DNA of 49,190 nt from Clostridia bacterium. GTDB taxonomy: Bacteria > Bacillota_A > Clostridia > Christensenellales > Aristaeellaceae. Below, piece after piece: positions 29,540 to 39,044 of the stretch (its first letter is position 1; the number at the start of each line of letters is the position of its first letter). A model generated the notes under the pieces. It was given only the letters and a program-made list of their open reading frames with translations, was not told where the DNA came from and searched no databases. Position numbers and translations under genes: made by a program. The DNA lies in contig JAFUPT010000137.1 in the NCBI GenBank assembly GCA_017481065.1, positions 1 through 49,190 of the forward strand, read 5' to 3'.

Positions 29540-30945
29540 ATGCTCGATCTCATTACCCGCATCAACAATGCCGTGAATGGCTTCGTGTGGGGCGTACCCG
29601 CAATGGTGCTCATCCTCGGCGTCGGCCTGTACCTTACCCTGGGTACCCGCTTCATCCAGATTCGCAAGTTCGGCCACTCCATGAAGGAGACCATCGGCAA
29701 AATCTTCTCCAAGGCTGAAGCCAAGCATGGCTCCATCACTCCCTTCCAGGCAGTATGCACCGCCCTGTCCGCCACCGTCGGCACCGGCAACATCGCAGGC
29801 GTAGCGGGCGCAATCGCCCTCGGCGGCCCCGGCGCTGTGTTCTGGATGTGGATTTCCGCCCTGCTGGGCATGTGCACCAAGTTCTTCGAGGTCACCCTCG
29901 CCGTGCGCTTCCGTGAGCGCAACAAGCAGGGCGACTGGGTCGGCGGCCCGATGTACTTCATCAAGAACGGCCTCGGCAAGAAGTGGATGTGGCTGGCTTA
30001 CACCTTTGCCGCCCTCGGCGCAGTCACCGTGTTCGGCACCGGCAATGCCACCCAGGTAAACGCCATCATCACCGCCATCAATTCCGCCACCTCCAGCTTC
30101 GGCCTCACCCCCGAAGGCGGCATTCCCGCCGTGAACCTCGCCATCGGCGTGGTGATCGCCATCCTCACCGGCCTCGTCCTGCTGGGCGGCATCAAGCGCA
30201 TCGGCCGCGTCGCCGAGCGCCTGGTTCCCTTCATGGCCATTCTTTACATCATCCTTGGCCTCGGCGTGGTCATCATCAATATTGAAAATGTGCCCGCCGT
30301 GTTCGCCTCCATCTTCAAGGGCGCCTTCAATCCCTCCGCAGTGACCGGCGGCATCGTTGGCTCCATGTTCCTCTCCATGCGCAACGGTGTGGCCCGCGGC
30401 ATCTTCTCCAACGAAGCTGGCCTCGGTACCGCCTCCATCGCCCATGCCACCTCCGATACCGATAACCCCGTGAAGCAGGGCCTCTTCGGCATCTTCGAGG
30501 TATTCTGCGATACCATCATCATCTGCACCCTCACCGCCCTGATCATCCTCTGCAGCGGCATCACCGTAAACTACGGCCAGGCAGCCGGCGCGGCTCTCAC
30601 CATCAGCGGCTTCACCGCCTCCTATGGCGCATGGGTCACCATCCCGGCCGCCGTCGCGCTGGCCAGCTTCGCTCTGTCCACCATCCTCGGCTGGGCCTCT
30701 ACGGCATGAGATGCGTGGAATTCATCTTCGGCAGCAAGGTCAACAAGCCCTTCATGCTGATCTATTCCCTCGTCGCCATCGTGGGCGCAACCATCGACCT
30801 GGGCCTGCTCTGGAGCATCTGCGATACCTTCAACGGCCTCATGTCCATCCCGAACCTGATTGCCGTGGCGCTGCTGAGCCCCGTGGCCTTCAAGCTGGTG
30901 AAGGAATACTTCGATAAGAAGCCCGAATCCGCGCTGAAGAGATAA
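29540..30945 (+). pseudogene. Na+/alanine symporter (AGCS family), single-base frameshift near the C-terminus
   Basis: Full-length AGCS (AgcS/AlsT-like) Na+:alanine or glycine carrier in two frames. The first frame (29540 to the TGA ending at 30709, 389 residues) has ATVGTGNIAGVAGAIALGGPGAVFWMW, GGPMYFIKNGLG, SNEAGLGTASIAHA and ends ALSTILGWASTA. The other frame resumes with GLYGMRCVEFIFGSKVNKPF and runs to 30945. One additional G in the GGG at 30693-30695 would restore LGWGLYG and a normal length of about 468 residues. So either one base is missing (mutation or assembly error) or a -1 ribosomal shift occurs. Start: ATG after GGGAGG. The Ala T-box leader fits alanine as substrate. Confidence 0.88.
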
Positions 30946-30956
30946 ACACAGCTTTC

Positions 30957-30992
30957 CCGGTCCCCGCTTTTTGCGGGGACCTTTTCTTTTTG
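30957..30992 (+). terminator. Terminator after the AGCS gene
   Basis: GGTCCCCGC TTTTT GCGGGGACC followed by TTTTCTTTTT. Confidence 0.9.
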
Positions 30993-31009
30993 GAATGCGA
31001 GGGAGGCGC

Positions 31010-31038
31010 TTGACGCATCATGATTCGTATGTTAGAAT
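31010..31038 (+). promoter_or_regulatory. Promoter of degV
   Basis: TTGACG (31010-31015), 17-bp spacer, TAGAAT (31033-31038). Confidence 0.82.
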
Positions 31039-31075
31039 ATTACTTAATCTAGTTTTGAAAACGAAAGGAACTCAA

Positions 31076-31909
31076 ATGGAATATAAGATTATATCAGATT
31101 CATCCTCCAATGTGTTCTCCCTTCCGGGTGCAGGTTTTGCCAGCGTGCCGCTGAAAATCAACGCGGGCGGCAGGGAATATGTGGATACGCCGGCTCTGGA
31201 TGTGGACGGCATGATCGCGGACCTGCAGCAATACAAGGGCAGGTCCGGTTCCTCCTGCCCGAATGTGTTTGACTGGACGGCGGCCTTCGGCGATGCGGAG
31301 GGCGTGTTTGCCGTTACCATCAGCAGCAACCTGTCCGGCAGCTATTCCAGCGCGGTGCAGGCGGGGGAGGAATACATAAAGGCCCATCCCGGCAGGCGCT
31401 TCCATGTGTTTGATTCGCTGACCGCCGGTCCGGAGATGCAGCTGATCCTGGAGCGCATCCGGGAAGGCGTACAGGCGGGGAAGGATTTTGATGCCATCGT
31501 GGGCGATGTGGAGGAATACCGCAGGCACACTTACACCCTCTTCTGCCTGAAATCCATGCTCAATCTGGCCCGAAACGGCCGTGTGAAGCCCGCTGTGGCG
31601 AAGATCGCGGGCGTGCTGGGCATACAGGTGGTGGGCGATGCATCGCCGCAGGGCACGCTGCAGATGCTGCACAAGTGCCGCGGCGAGCGCAGGGCCCTCA
31701 GAAGCATCATCTCCGAAATGGAGGGCAATGGCCTTTCGGATGGCAGGGTGATCATCTCCCACTGCCAGAATCCGGAGGCGGCAGGGCGGCTGCGGGAGAA
31801 TATCCTCGAAGAGCATCCCGGCTGCGAAGTGGAAATCAACGCCTGCACGGCGCTGTGCAGCTTCTATGCCGAGAGCGGCGGCCTGATCATCGGCTACGAG
31901 GGAAAATAA
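31076..31909 (+). CDS. DegV family fatty acid-binding protein
   Basis: 277-residue DegV/FakB-like protein that holds a fatty acid for phosphorylation by the FakA kinase. Seen: YKIISDSSSNV at the N-terminus, the SCPNVFDWTAAF region, VFAVTISSNLSGSYSSAVQAG (acyl-carboxylate contact), FDSLTAGPEMQLIL, and HTYTLFCLKSMLNLARNGRVKP. The family's usual C-terminal GPGTLG-like turn is here ESGGLIIGY. No fakA is in the window. AAAGGAACTCAA precedes the ATG at 31076; 35 further in-frame codons upstream overlap the promoter. Confidence 0.9.
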   Translation: MEYKIISDSSSNVFSLPGAGFASVPLKINAGGREYVDTPALDVDGMIADLQQYKGRSGSSCPNVFDWTAAFGDAEGVFAVTISSNLSGSYSSAVQAGEEYIKAHPGRRFHVFDSLTAGPEMQLILERIREGVQAGKDFDAIVGDVEEYRRHTYTLFCLKSMLNLARNGRVKPAVAKIAGVLGIQVVGDASPQGTLQMLHKCRGERRALRSIISEMEGNGLSDGRVIISHCQNPEAAGRLRENILEEHPGCEVEINACTALCSFYAESGGLIIGYEGK

Positions 31910-31915
31910 TATAGG

Positions 31916-31955
31916 AAGAAAAAACGGACTGCCTTTCCAAAGGGCAGTCCGTTTT
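31916..31955 (+). terminator. Terminator of degV
   Basis: AAAAAACGGACTGCC - loop - GGCAGTCCGTTTT. Confidence 0.9.
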
Positions 31956-31970
31956 GCATGGATGGATAAA

Positions 31971-32013
31971 GAAGCCGCCTGGGCTCTTGAATCAGAGGAG
32001 CCCAGGCGGCTTG
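31971..32013 (-). terminator. Hairpin after oppA, likely terminator
   Basis: AAGCCGCCTGGGCTC - loop - GAGCCCAGGCGGCTT, 15-bp perfect arms; the following T-tract on the minus strand is short (CTTTATCC). Confidence 0.7.
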
Positions 32014-32036
32014 GCTTCAAGTGAAACCGTTATCGC

Positions 32037-33626
32037 TTATGCGAAAGTAGCGTACTCGAAGAAGATGTGACCGATGGGGTTCTTGACGATGCCATCGATG
32101 TTGGCCTTGACGAGGTAATCGTCAGCCATGGTGTAGGAGGGCATGCCGGGCATCTGGTCGCAGATGTACTTCTCGCACTCGATCAGGGCAGCTTCGCGCT
32201 CAGCGGGATCCAGGATGGTGCTGGCGTTGGCGAACATCTCGTCGTAAACCGGGTCGTCCCAGCCATTCTCATAGCAGTTGGAGCCGGTTACCCAAACCTT
32301 CAGGTTTGCGGAGGGATCGAGATAGTCGCAGGTGAAGCCGTTGCGGGCGATGGAGAAGTTGCCGTTGTCCAGCTCTCCCCAGTAGGTGGAGGATTCGTAG
32401 GTGGTGATGGTGTACTCGATGCCGAGGTTCATCTTCCACATCTCGCCGTAGATCTGGGCCATCAGCTTCTGCTCATCGGTGTTCTGGCAAACGATGGCAA
32501 CGGTGGGGAAGCCTTCGCCGTTGGGATAGCCGGCCTCAGCCATCAGCTGCTGTGCCAGGGCAACGTCCTCGCCGAACATATCGCCGGCCACGGAGCGGTA
32601 GTTGCCTTCGGTGGTCAGGGAGGGCTGAGAGGAGGGGATGTAGCCGTAAACCGGTTCCTCAGCCAGCATGCAGGCAGTCAGCATGGCCTTGCGGTCCACG
32701 GAGTAAGCGAATGCCTTGCGCACGTTGGGATCGGAGAACTCGGGCAGCTGGCAGTTGAAATCCCAGTACTGGATGCCGATGCGGTCCTGCATGATGTACT
32801 CTTCGGTAGCGCCATACTGATCGCGGGCGTTGGAATCCAGGTCATCGGCAACGTTCAGGTCGCCATTGTTGTAGGAAACCAGAACGGAGGATGCGTCTGC
32901 GATGATGTAATAGATCACCTGGTCAACCTCTACGTTTGCAGCATCGTAGTAGTTGGGGTTGGGATCCATAACGATCTTGTCCAGGGAGGAATACTCAGCC
33001 AGCATGAACGGGCCGTTGGAAACGTAGGTTTCCACATTCTTGGTCCACGGATCGCCTTCGGCCTCAACCACTTCCTGCTTCACGGGGAAGTAAACGGTGG
33101 TGGCGGTGAGGGTGGGGAACCAGGGAGCATAGTAGGAAGTTTCGACAACCAGGGTGGTATCGTCGATGGCCTTTACGCCAACCTCATCGGCGGTGCACTG
33201 GCCCTCGTTGTAGGCCTGGCCGTTCTTGATAACCCACATGTCGCTGGATGCACCGGAGGCAACCTCGGGATCCATAACGCGCTTCCAGGAGTATTCGAAG
33301 TCGTGGGCGGTGAGGGCGGTGCCGTCGCTCCACTTCAGGCCTTCCTTCAGCTTGAAGGTGTAGGTCATGCCATCTTCAGATACTTCGTAGCTCTCTGCAC
33401 AGGCGGGGATGAAGGTGGAGCCGTCCGGGCCCAGCTTGTACAGGCCCTGGAACAGGTTCTGCAGTACGATGGAGGAACGGGAGTAGGAGTTGAGGGTGGG
33501 GTCCATCTGCTGGGGGTCATCCGCGATGGAATACTTGATTACGTTCTGCGCATCCTCGGCGAAAGCAGTCATGCCGCAGGCAGCCAGCATTGCGATGGCG
33601 AGCAGCATAGCAAGAATTTTCTTCAT
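32037..33626 (-). CDS. oppA: Oligopeptide ABC transporter substrate-binding lipoprotein OppA
   Basis: 529-residue extracytoplasmic solute-binding protein of the peptide/nickel family (SBP_bac_5). The N-terminus MKKILAMLLAIAMLAACG has a lipobox (LAAC) for lipid anchoring at Cys17; a signal peptidase I-like AFA site follows closely. DDPQQMDPTLNSYSRSSIVLQNLFQGLYKL, the conserved LKEGLKWSDGTALTAHDFEYSWKR block, and YVSNGPFMLAEYSS are family hallmarks of OppA. AGGAGG precedes the ATG. The gene points away from oppBCDF and has its own promoter, so binding protein and channel can be made in different amounts. Confidence 0.96.
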   Translation of the reverse strand: MKKILAMLLAIAMLAACGMTAFAEDAQNVIKYSIADDPQQMDPTLNSYSRSSIVLQNLFQGLYKLGPDGSTFIPACAESYEVSEDGMTYTFKLKEGLKWSDGTALTAHDFEYSWKRVMDPEVASGASSDMWVIKNGQAYNEGQCTADEVGVKAIDDTTLVVETSYYAPWFPTLTATTVYFPVKQEVVEAEGDPWTKNVETYVSNGPFMLAEYSSLDKIVMDPNPNYYDAANVEVDQVIYYIIADASSVLVSYNNGDLNVADDLDSNARDQYGATEEYIMQDRIGIQYWDFNCQLPEFSDPNVRKAFAYSVDRKAMLTACMLAEEPVYGYIPSSQPSLTTEGNYRSVAGDMFGEDVALAQQLMAEAGYPNGEGFPTVAIVCQNTDEQKLMAQIYGEMWKMNLGIEYTITTYESSTYWGELDNGNFSIARNGFTCDYLDPSANLKVWVTGSNCYENGWDDPVYDEMFANASTILDPAEREAALIECEKYICDQMPGMPSYTMADDYLVKANIDGIVKNPIGHIFFEYATFA

Positions 33627-33672
33627 GATTGCGCCTCCTAAAAAATTTTGGTCGTACATTGACCGTGGAAAC

Positions 33673-33701
33673 ATCTTAACAGAAGCTGAAGCGCAAGTCA
33701 A
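33673..33701 (-). promoter_or_regulatory. Promoter of oppA
   Basis: Minus strand TTGACT (33696-33701), 17-bp spacer, TAAGAT (33673-33678). Confidence 0.78.
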
Positions 33702-33793
33702 GATTTTCCGTCAAAAATACCTTTGAAATTAACCAAACGGCGGGAAACTGGATTTGTACATACAATTTAATGCAAATATAGCCTAGAAGGGGT

Positions 33794-33822
33794 TTGCAAT
33801 TCGCTGCAAAAAGGAGTACAAT
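33794..33822 (+). promoter_or_regulatory. Promoter of oppBCDF
   Basis: TTGCAA (33794-33799), 17-bp spacer, TACAAT (33817-33822). TTTGCA ATTCGC TGCAAA (33793-33810), an inverted repeat over the -35, may be a regulator site. Confidence 0.78.
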
Positions 33823-33884
33823 ATAAACTATCACAATATCGCGGAAAAAAGTTTTCGGTTCCGTTGAACAACCCGGGAGGTAAA

Positions 33885-34817
33885 ATGGTAAAGTATATCA
33901 TCAAGCGCCTGCTGGCGGGCGTGCTCACCATCGTAGTGCTGATCACGATCGCATTTTTCCTGATGCACGCAATGCCGGGCAGCCCCTTCAGCATTGAGGA
34001 ACAGAAAAAGCTCACGCCCGAGGGCCTGGCCCGCCTGAATGCAAAATATGGCCTGGACAAGCCCGTGTGGGAGCAGTACATCACCTATTGGGAGGGCCTG
34101 CTGGAATTTGACTTCGGCACTTCCTTCAAAAAGCCGGATACATCCGTAAACGAGATCATCTTCGGCCACTTCCCGACCTCCGCCAAGGTGGGCGGCGTGG
34201 CTGTGCTGGTATCGCTGCTGATCGGCATACCGCTGGGCATCGCGGCGGCGCTGCACCGGGGCAAGCTGATCGATGGCTTCTACATGGTGTTTGCCACGGT
34301 GGGCATCTCCGCGCCGGTATTCGTTATCTCGGTTGTGCTGATGTATCTGTTCTGCGGCGTGTTCCCGATCTTCCCGAACTTCGGCCTCAATAGCTGGCAG
34401 AGCTATGTGCTGCCGGTGGCCTGCCTGTCCTTCAGCCCCATCGCCTATATCGCGCGCCAGACCCGCTCCTCCATGCTGGACGCCATGGGCCAGGATTATA
34501 TCCGCACCGCCCGGGCCAAGGGCGTGAGCGAATTCAAGGTTGTGGTGAAGCACGCGCTGAAGAACGCGCTCACCCCCGTCATCACCTACCTGGGCACCCT
34601 GATCGCCAGCCTGCTCACCGGTTCCTTCGTGGTGGAGCGCATGTTCTCCATCTCCGGCATCGGCCGCTACTTCGTGCAGTCTATCTCCGACCGCGACTAC
34701 ACCATGATCATGGGCATCACCATCTTCTTCGGCATCTTCGTTGTCCTGTGCAATTTGCTGGCAGACATCATGCTGGCGATTGTCGACCCGCGCGTAAAGC
34801 TCACCAATAATAAGTAA
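33885..34817 (+). CDS. oppB: Oligopeptide ABC transporter permease OppB
   Basis: 310-residue inner permease. Starts MVKYIIKRLLAGVLTIVVLI with the typical first helix; then GLDKPVWEQYITYWEGLLEFDFGTSF of the OppB/DppB type, five more helices, and the EAA loop YIRTARAKGVSEFKVVVKHALKNALTPVI which contacts the ATPases. It forms the channel with OppC. GGGAGGTAAA precedes the ATG at 33885; a TTG seven codons earlier is not needed. First gene of the oppBCDF operon; the next gene begins 15 bp downstream. Confidence 0.96.
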   Translation: MVKYIIKRLLAGVLTIVVLITIAFFLMHAMPGSPFSIEEQKKLTPEGLARLNAKYGLDKPVWEQYITYWEGLLEFDFGTSFKKPDTSVNEIIFGHFPTSAKVGGVAVLVSLLIGIPLGIAAALHRGKLIDGFYMVFATVGISAPVFVISVVLMYLFCGVFPIFPNFGLNSWQSYVLPVACLSFSPIAYIARQTRSSMLDAMGQDYIRTARAKGVSEFKVVVKHALKNALTPVITYLGTLIASLLTGSFVVERMFSISGIGRYFVQSISDRDYTMIMGITIFFGIFVVLCNLLADIMLAIVDPRVKLTNNK

Positions 34818-34831
34818 GGAGGTACGAAAAA

Positions 34832-35818
34832 ATGGCAAAGAAAATCAAGTTCGCACCTCTTTCCGAGGACGCCCTCTCCAACACCATCTCCGCGCAGGAT
34901 TATGCCGCGCTGGACGTAGGCATGTTCGATATGAAAGCCCCCGCCGAGGACAATGCCGAAAAGATCGTGCGCGATAGCTCCACCTACTGGCAGGATGTAT
35001 GGAAGCGCTTCCGCAGGGATCCGCTGGCCATGTTCGGCGTATGTGTGATCCTGGTGATGGCCGTCGCCTGCATCCTGGTTCCCATGTTCTCCAAATATGA
35101 TTATTCCACCATGGACCTCACGAACATGAACGCCGGTCCCTCCTGGGCGCACCTGTGCGGTACCGACCAGATGGGCCGCGACCTGTTCATCCGCATCCTC
35201 TACGGCGCGCGCATCTCCCTCTCCATCGGCCTCGTCGCCGCGGCGATCAACTTCGTGATCGGCGTGGTCTACGGCGGCATCGCCGGCTATGTGGGCGGCA
35301 AGGTGGATATGGTGATGATGCGCATCGTGGATATCCTGATCTCCCTGCCGAGCATGCTCTACAACGTGCTGATCATGCTGGTACTGGGTTCGAGCGTCGG
35401 CTCCGTACTCGTGGCCCTGTGCTTCACCTCCTGGACCGGCACGGCCCGCGTGGTGCGCAGCGAGGTTATGCGCCTCAAGCACTCTGAATATGTGCTGGCC
35501 GCCCGCCTCTCCGGCGCCCGCTTCTGGAACCTGCTTACCACCCATCTGGTGCCCAACGCCATGGGTCCGATCATCGTTTCCACCGCGTTCCTCATTCCCA
35601 GCGCCATCTTCTCGGAGGCCTTCCTGTCCTTCCTGGGCATCGGCATCCAGGCGCCCATGGCCAGCTGGGGAACCCTGGCAAACGACGCCCGCAGCACGCT
35701 TTTGACCTTCCCCCACCAGATGATCTTCCCGGTGCTTGCAATCTGCATCACCATGTTCTCGTTCAATTTTATCGGCGACGGCCTGCGCGATGCGCTTGAC
35801 CCGAAGCTCAAGAAGTAA
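34832..35818 (+). CDS. oppC: Oligopeptide ABC transporter permease OppC
   Basis: 328-residue permease partner of OppB. A cytoplasmic N-terminal stretch of about 60 residues ends in WQDVWKRFRRDPLAMFGVCVILVM, where the first helix begins. HLCGTDQMGRDLFIRILYGARISLSIGL is the OppC/DppC signature, and the EAA loop is YVLAARLSGARFWNLLTTHLVPNAMGP. AAGGAGGTACG precedes the ATG. The next gene starts 13 bp after the stop with another AAGGAGG. Confidence 0.96.
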   Translation: MAKKIKFAPLSEDALSNTISAQDYAALDVGMFDMKAPAEDNAEKIVRDSSTYWQDVWKRFRRDPLAMFGVCVILVMAVACILVPMFSKYDYSTMDLTNMNAGPSWAHLCGTDQMGRDLFIRILYGARISLSIGLVAAAINFVIGVVYGGIAGYVGGKVDMVMMRIVDILISLPSMLYNVLIMLVLGSSVGSVLVALCFTSWTGTARVVRSEVMRLKHSEYVLAARLSGARFWNLLTTHLVPNAMGPIIVSTAFLIPSAIFSEAFLSFLGIGIQAPMASWGTLANDARSTLLTFPHQMIFPVLAICITMFSFNFIGDGLRDALDPKLKK

Positions 35819-35830
35819 GGAGGTGCGCAC

Positions 35831-36826
<996 letters not shown>

Positions 36827-36829
36827 TCC

Positions 36830-37798
36830 ATGGAAAACAAGGCATTGATTTCAGTCCGCAATCTGAAGATGTATTTCCCGGTGGGCGGCGGCCTGTTCAG
36901 CAAGAAAAAGATACTGAAGGCCGTGGATGACGTCAGCTTTGATCTCTATCCCGGCGAGACCTTCGGCCTCGTGGGCGAATCCGGCTGCGGCAAGACCACC
37001 GTGGGCCGCACCATCGTGCGCCTCTACCAGCCCACCGCCGGCCAGATCATCTTTAACGGCCAGGACATCGCTCCCCTCTCCGAGAAGGAAGTGCTGCCCT
37101 TCCGCAATAAGATGCAGATGATCTTCCAGGATCCCTACGCATCCCTGAACCCGCGCATGACCGTCGCCAGCATCGTGGGCGAGCCCCTGCGCTATCAGGG
37201 CCTGAATGCCAAGGAAGCCGATGATCGCGTGCGCTTCCTGATCGATTGCGTGGGCCTCAAGGAGGACCACCTGAACCGCTATCCCCATGAATTCTCCGGC
37301 GGCCAGCGCCAGCGCATCGGCATCGCCCGCGCCCTGGCAGGCAACCCGGAATTCATCGTTTGCGATGAGCCGATCTCCGCGCTGGATGTTTCCATCCAGG
37401 CCCAGATCATCAACATGCTGGAGGAGATTCAGGAGAAGATGGGCGTTACCTACCTCTTCGTCTCCCATGATCTTTCCATGGTGCGCCATATCTCCAAGCG
37501 CGTGGCCGTTATGTACCTCGGCCACATGGTGGAAATGGCTCCCGTGAACGAGCTCTATTCCAACATGCTCCATCCCTACACCAAGGCGCTGATGTCCGCC
37601 GTGCCGATTGCCGACCCGGACGAGGCCGAAAAATCCCAGCGCATCGTGCTGCAGGGCGATGTGCCCCAGCCCATCGATCCGCCCAGCGGCTGCGCCTTCC
37701 GCACCCGCTGCCCCTATGCGGATAAATGCTGCGCGGAAAAAACGCCCGAATTGAAGGATGTGGGCAATGGCCACTTCGTCGCCTGCCATAAGATCTAA
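36830..37798 (+). CDS. oppF: Oligopeptide ABC transporter ATPase OppF
   Basis: 322-residue second ATPase. N-terminus ISVRNLKMYFPVGGGLFSKKK is typical of OppF; Walker A GESGCGKTTVGRTI, Q-loop MIFQDPYASLNPRMTV, signature HEFSGGQRQRIGIARAL, Walker B FIVCDEPISALDVSIQAQI, switch His in FVSHDLSMVRHI, and a C-terminal PPSGCAFRTRCPYADKCC cysteine cluster. The start follows oppD by three bases, with GGGGG about ten bases before it. No clear terminator follows; a repeat element lies between it and alr. Confidence 0.97.
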   Translation: MENKALISVRNLKMYFPVGGGLFSKKKILKAVDDVSFDLYPGETFGLVGESGCGKTTVGRTIVRLYQPTAGQIIFNGQDIAPLSEKEVLPFRNKMQMIFQDPYASLNPRMTVASIVGEPLRYQGLNAKEADDRVRFLIDCVGLKEDHLNRYPHEFSGGQRQRIGIARALAGNPEFIVCDEPISALDVSIQAQIINMLEEIQEKMGVTYLFVSHDLSMVRHISKRVAVMYLGHMVEMAPVNELYSNMLHPYTKALMSAVPIADPDEAEKSQRIVLQGDVPQPIDPPSGCAFRTRCPYADKCCAEKTPELKDVGNGHFVACHKI

Positions 37799-37812
37799 GC
37801 ATTTTGGGCTAT

Positions 37813-37870
37813 CCCAAAGGCTCCCTTGTGCAAAGGGAGCTGGCACCGAAGGCGACTGAGGGATTGTTCT
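37813..37870. repeat. Short interspersed intergenic repeat
   Basis: AAGGCTCCCTTGTGCAAAGGGAGC (hairpin GGCTCCCTT/AAGGGAGC) followed by TGGCACCGAAGGCGACTGAGGGATTGTT. From memory, close copies of this GCTCCCTT...CTGAGGGATTGT element are common between genes of gut Clostridia; only one copy is in this window. Confidence 0.65.
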
Positions 37871-37911
37871 GAACATTTTTCCAATTCTCTTCCATACGGA
37901 GATGAAGTAAC

Positions 37912-39042
37912 ATGACCTATACTGACGCCACCTCCCGCTGCTGGCTGGAGGTGGACCTGGATGTGATCTGCGCAAACTACCGCGCCGCATGCTCCATGCT
38001 GGCGGGGGATGCGCAGGTCATTCCCGTTTTGAAGGCAAATGCCTATGGCATGAACGCCGCCGTGATCGCCGAAACCCTGAAAAAAGAGGGCGCGCGCATC
38101 TTCGCCGTGGCCACCACCGATGAAGCCGAGCAGCTGCTTGCCTGCGTGCCCGGCATTGAAGTGCTGCCCATGGGCCTTGCGGGGGAGGGCGCGATGGAGC
38201 GCCTGATCCGGCAGGGCATGCCCCTCACCCTCTATTCCGAAAAACAGGGCAGGAAGATTGCGGAAGTTGCCGGGAAGATAGGCATACCCGCCCGGGTGCA
38301 TGTGAAGGTGGATACCGGGCTCCACCGCATCGGCCTCGAGCCGGAGACCGCGGCGGAATTTGTCGCCCGGCTCTGCGAAACCGGCTGGGTGAAGCCCGCC
38401 GGGCTCTACACCCACCTCGCCATTCACACCGCCGATATGGACCGCATACAGGTGGATAAGCTGCTCTTCGTCCGGGATGAACTGAAAAAGCTCGGCGTCG
38501 ATATCCCGCTGACCCACGCAGTGGATTCCATCGGCATGAGCCGCTATCCCTATGCCCATCTGAACGCCGCCCGCGTGGGCGCGTGGCTCTACGGCGTGCG
38601 CCCGGGGAAGCAATTCGATGAATACCGCTGTCCGGCCCGCTTCAAGGCCCGGGTTTCCCAGGTGCGCAAGGTAAAAAAGGGCGAATTGATCGGCTACGAC
38701 GATGATCATCCCCTCGCCCGGGATTCCATCATCGCCACCGTGTCCGCAGGCTATGTGGATGGCACGCCCCGCCTCGGCGAAGGCTGGCAGGTGGAAATTT
38801 GCGGAATGCGCGCGAATGTGATCGAGCTCGCCTGCATGGACCAGCTGATGATCGATGTCACGGATGTTCCCGGCGTTTCCGAGGGCGATGTGGTCACCTT
38901 CGTCGGCGGCGTCATCCCGGTGGACGAATATGCCCGCATGGGCCGCCTCAACCGCAACGAGGCATGGGCCCGCATCGGGCGGCGCGTGCCGAGGGTATTT
39001 TTTGAAAATGGAAAACCCGTGCGCATCAGCGCGGAGGTGTAA
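37912..39042 (+). CDS. alr: Alanine racemase
   Basis: PLP enzyme making D-alanine for peptidoglycan. 376 residues. Seen: WLEVDLDVICANYR at the N-terminus, PLP-Lys in PVLKANAYGMN (family form VxKANAYGHG), GLHRIGLEP, ARVGAWLYGVRPG, the second catalytic base Tyr in VSAGYVDGTPR, and ACMDQLMIDVTDVP. GGAGATGAAGTAAC precedes the ATG. The M20 gene follows after two bases (TAA-aa-ATG), so both share an operon. Its product feeds Ddl, encoded 28 kb away. Confidence 0.95.
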   Translation: MTYTDATSRCWLEVDLDVICANYRAACSMLAGDAQVIPVLKANAYGMNAAVIAETLKKEGARIFAVATTDEAEQLLACVPGIEVLPMGLAGEGAMERLIRQGMPLTLYSEKQGRKIAEVAGKIGIPARVHVKVDTGLHRIGLEPETAAEFVARLCETGWVKPAGLYTHLAIHTADMDRIQVDKLLFVRDELKKLGVDIPLTHAVDSIGMSRYPYAHLNAARVGAWLYGVRPGKQFDEYRCPARFKARVSQVRKVKKGELIGYDDDHPLARDSIIATVSAGYVDGTPRLGEGWQVEICGMRANVIELACMDQLMIDVTDVPGVSEGDVVTFVGGVIPVDEYARMGRLNRNEAWARIGRRVPRVFFENGKPVRISAEV

Positions 39043-39044
39043 AA

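Noticed and set aside
30690..30712. Programmed -1 frameshift in the AGCS gene.
   Set aside because: Not accepted as the main explanation. The site lacks an X XXY YYZ slippery heptamer and no downstream pseudoknot is evident; a one-base deletion in GGG is simpler. It is kept as an open alternative in the finding.
32067..33641. A 524-codon plus-strand frame.
   Set aside because: Antisense of oppA; Gly/Val/His-rich without domain motifs.
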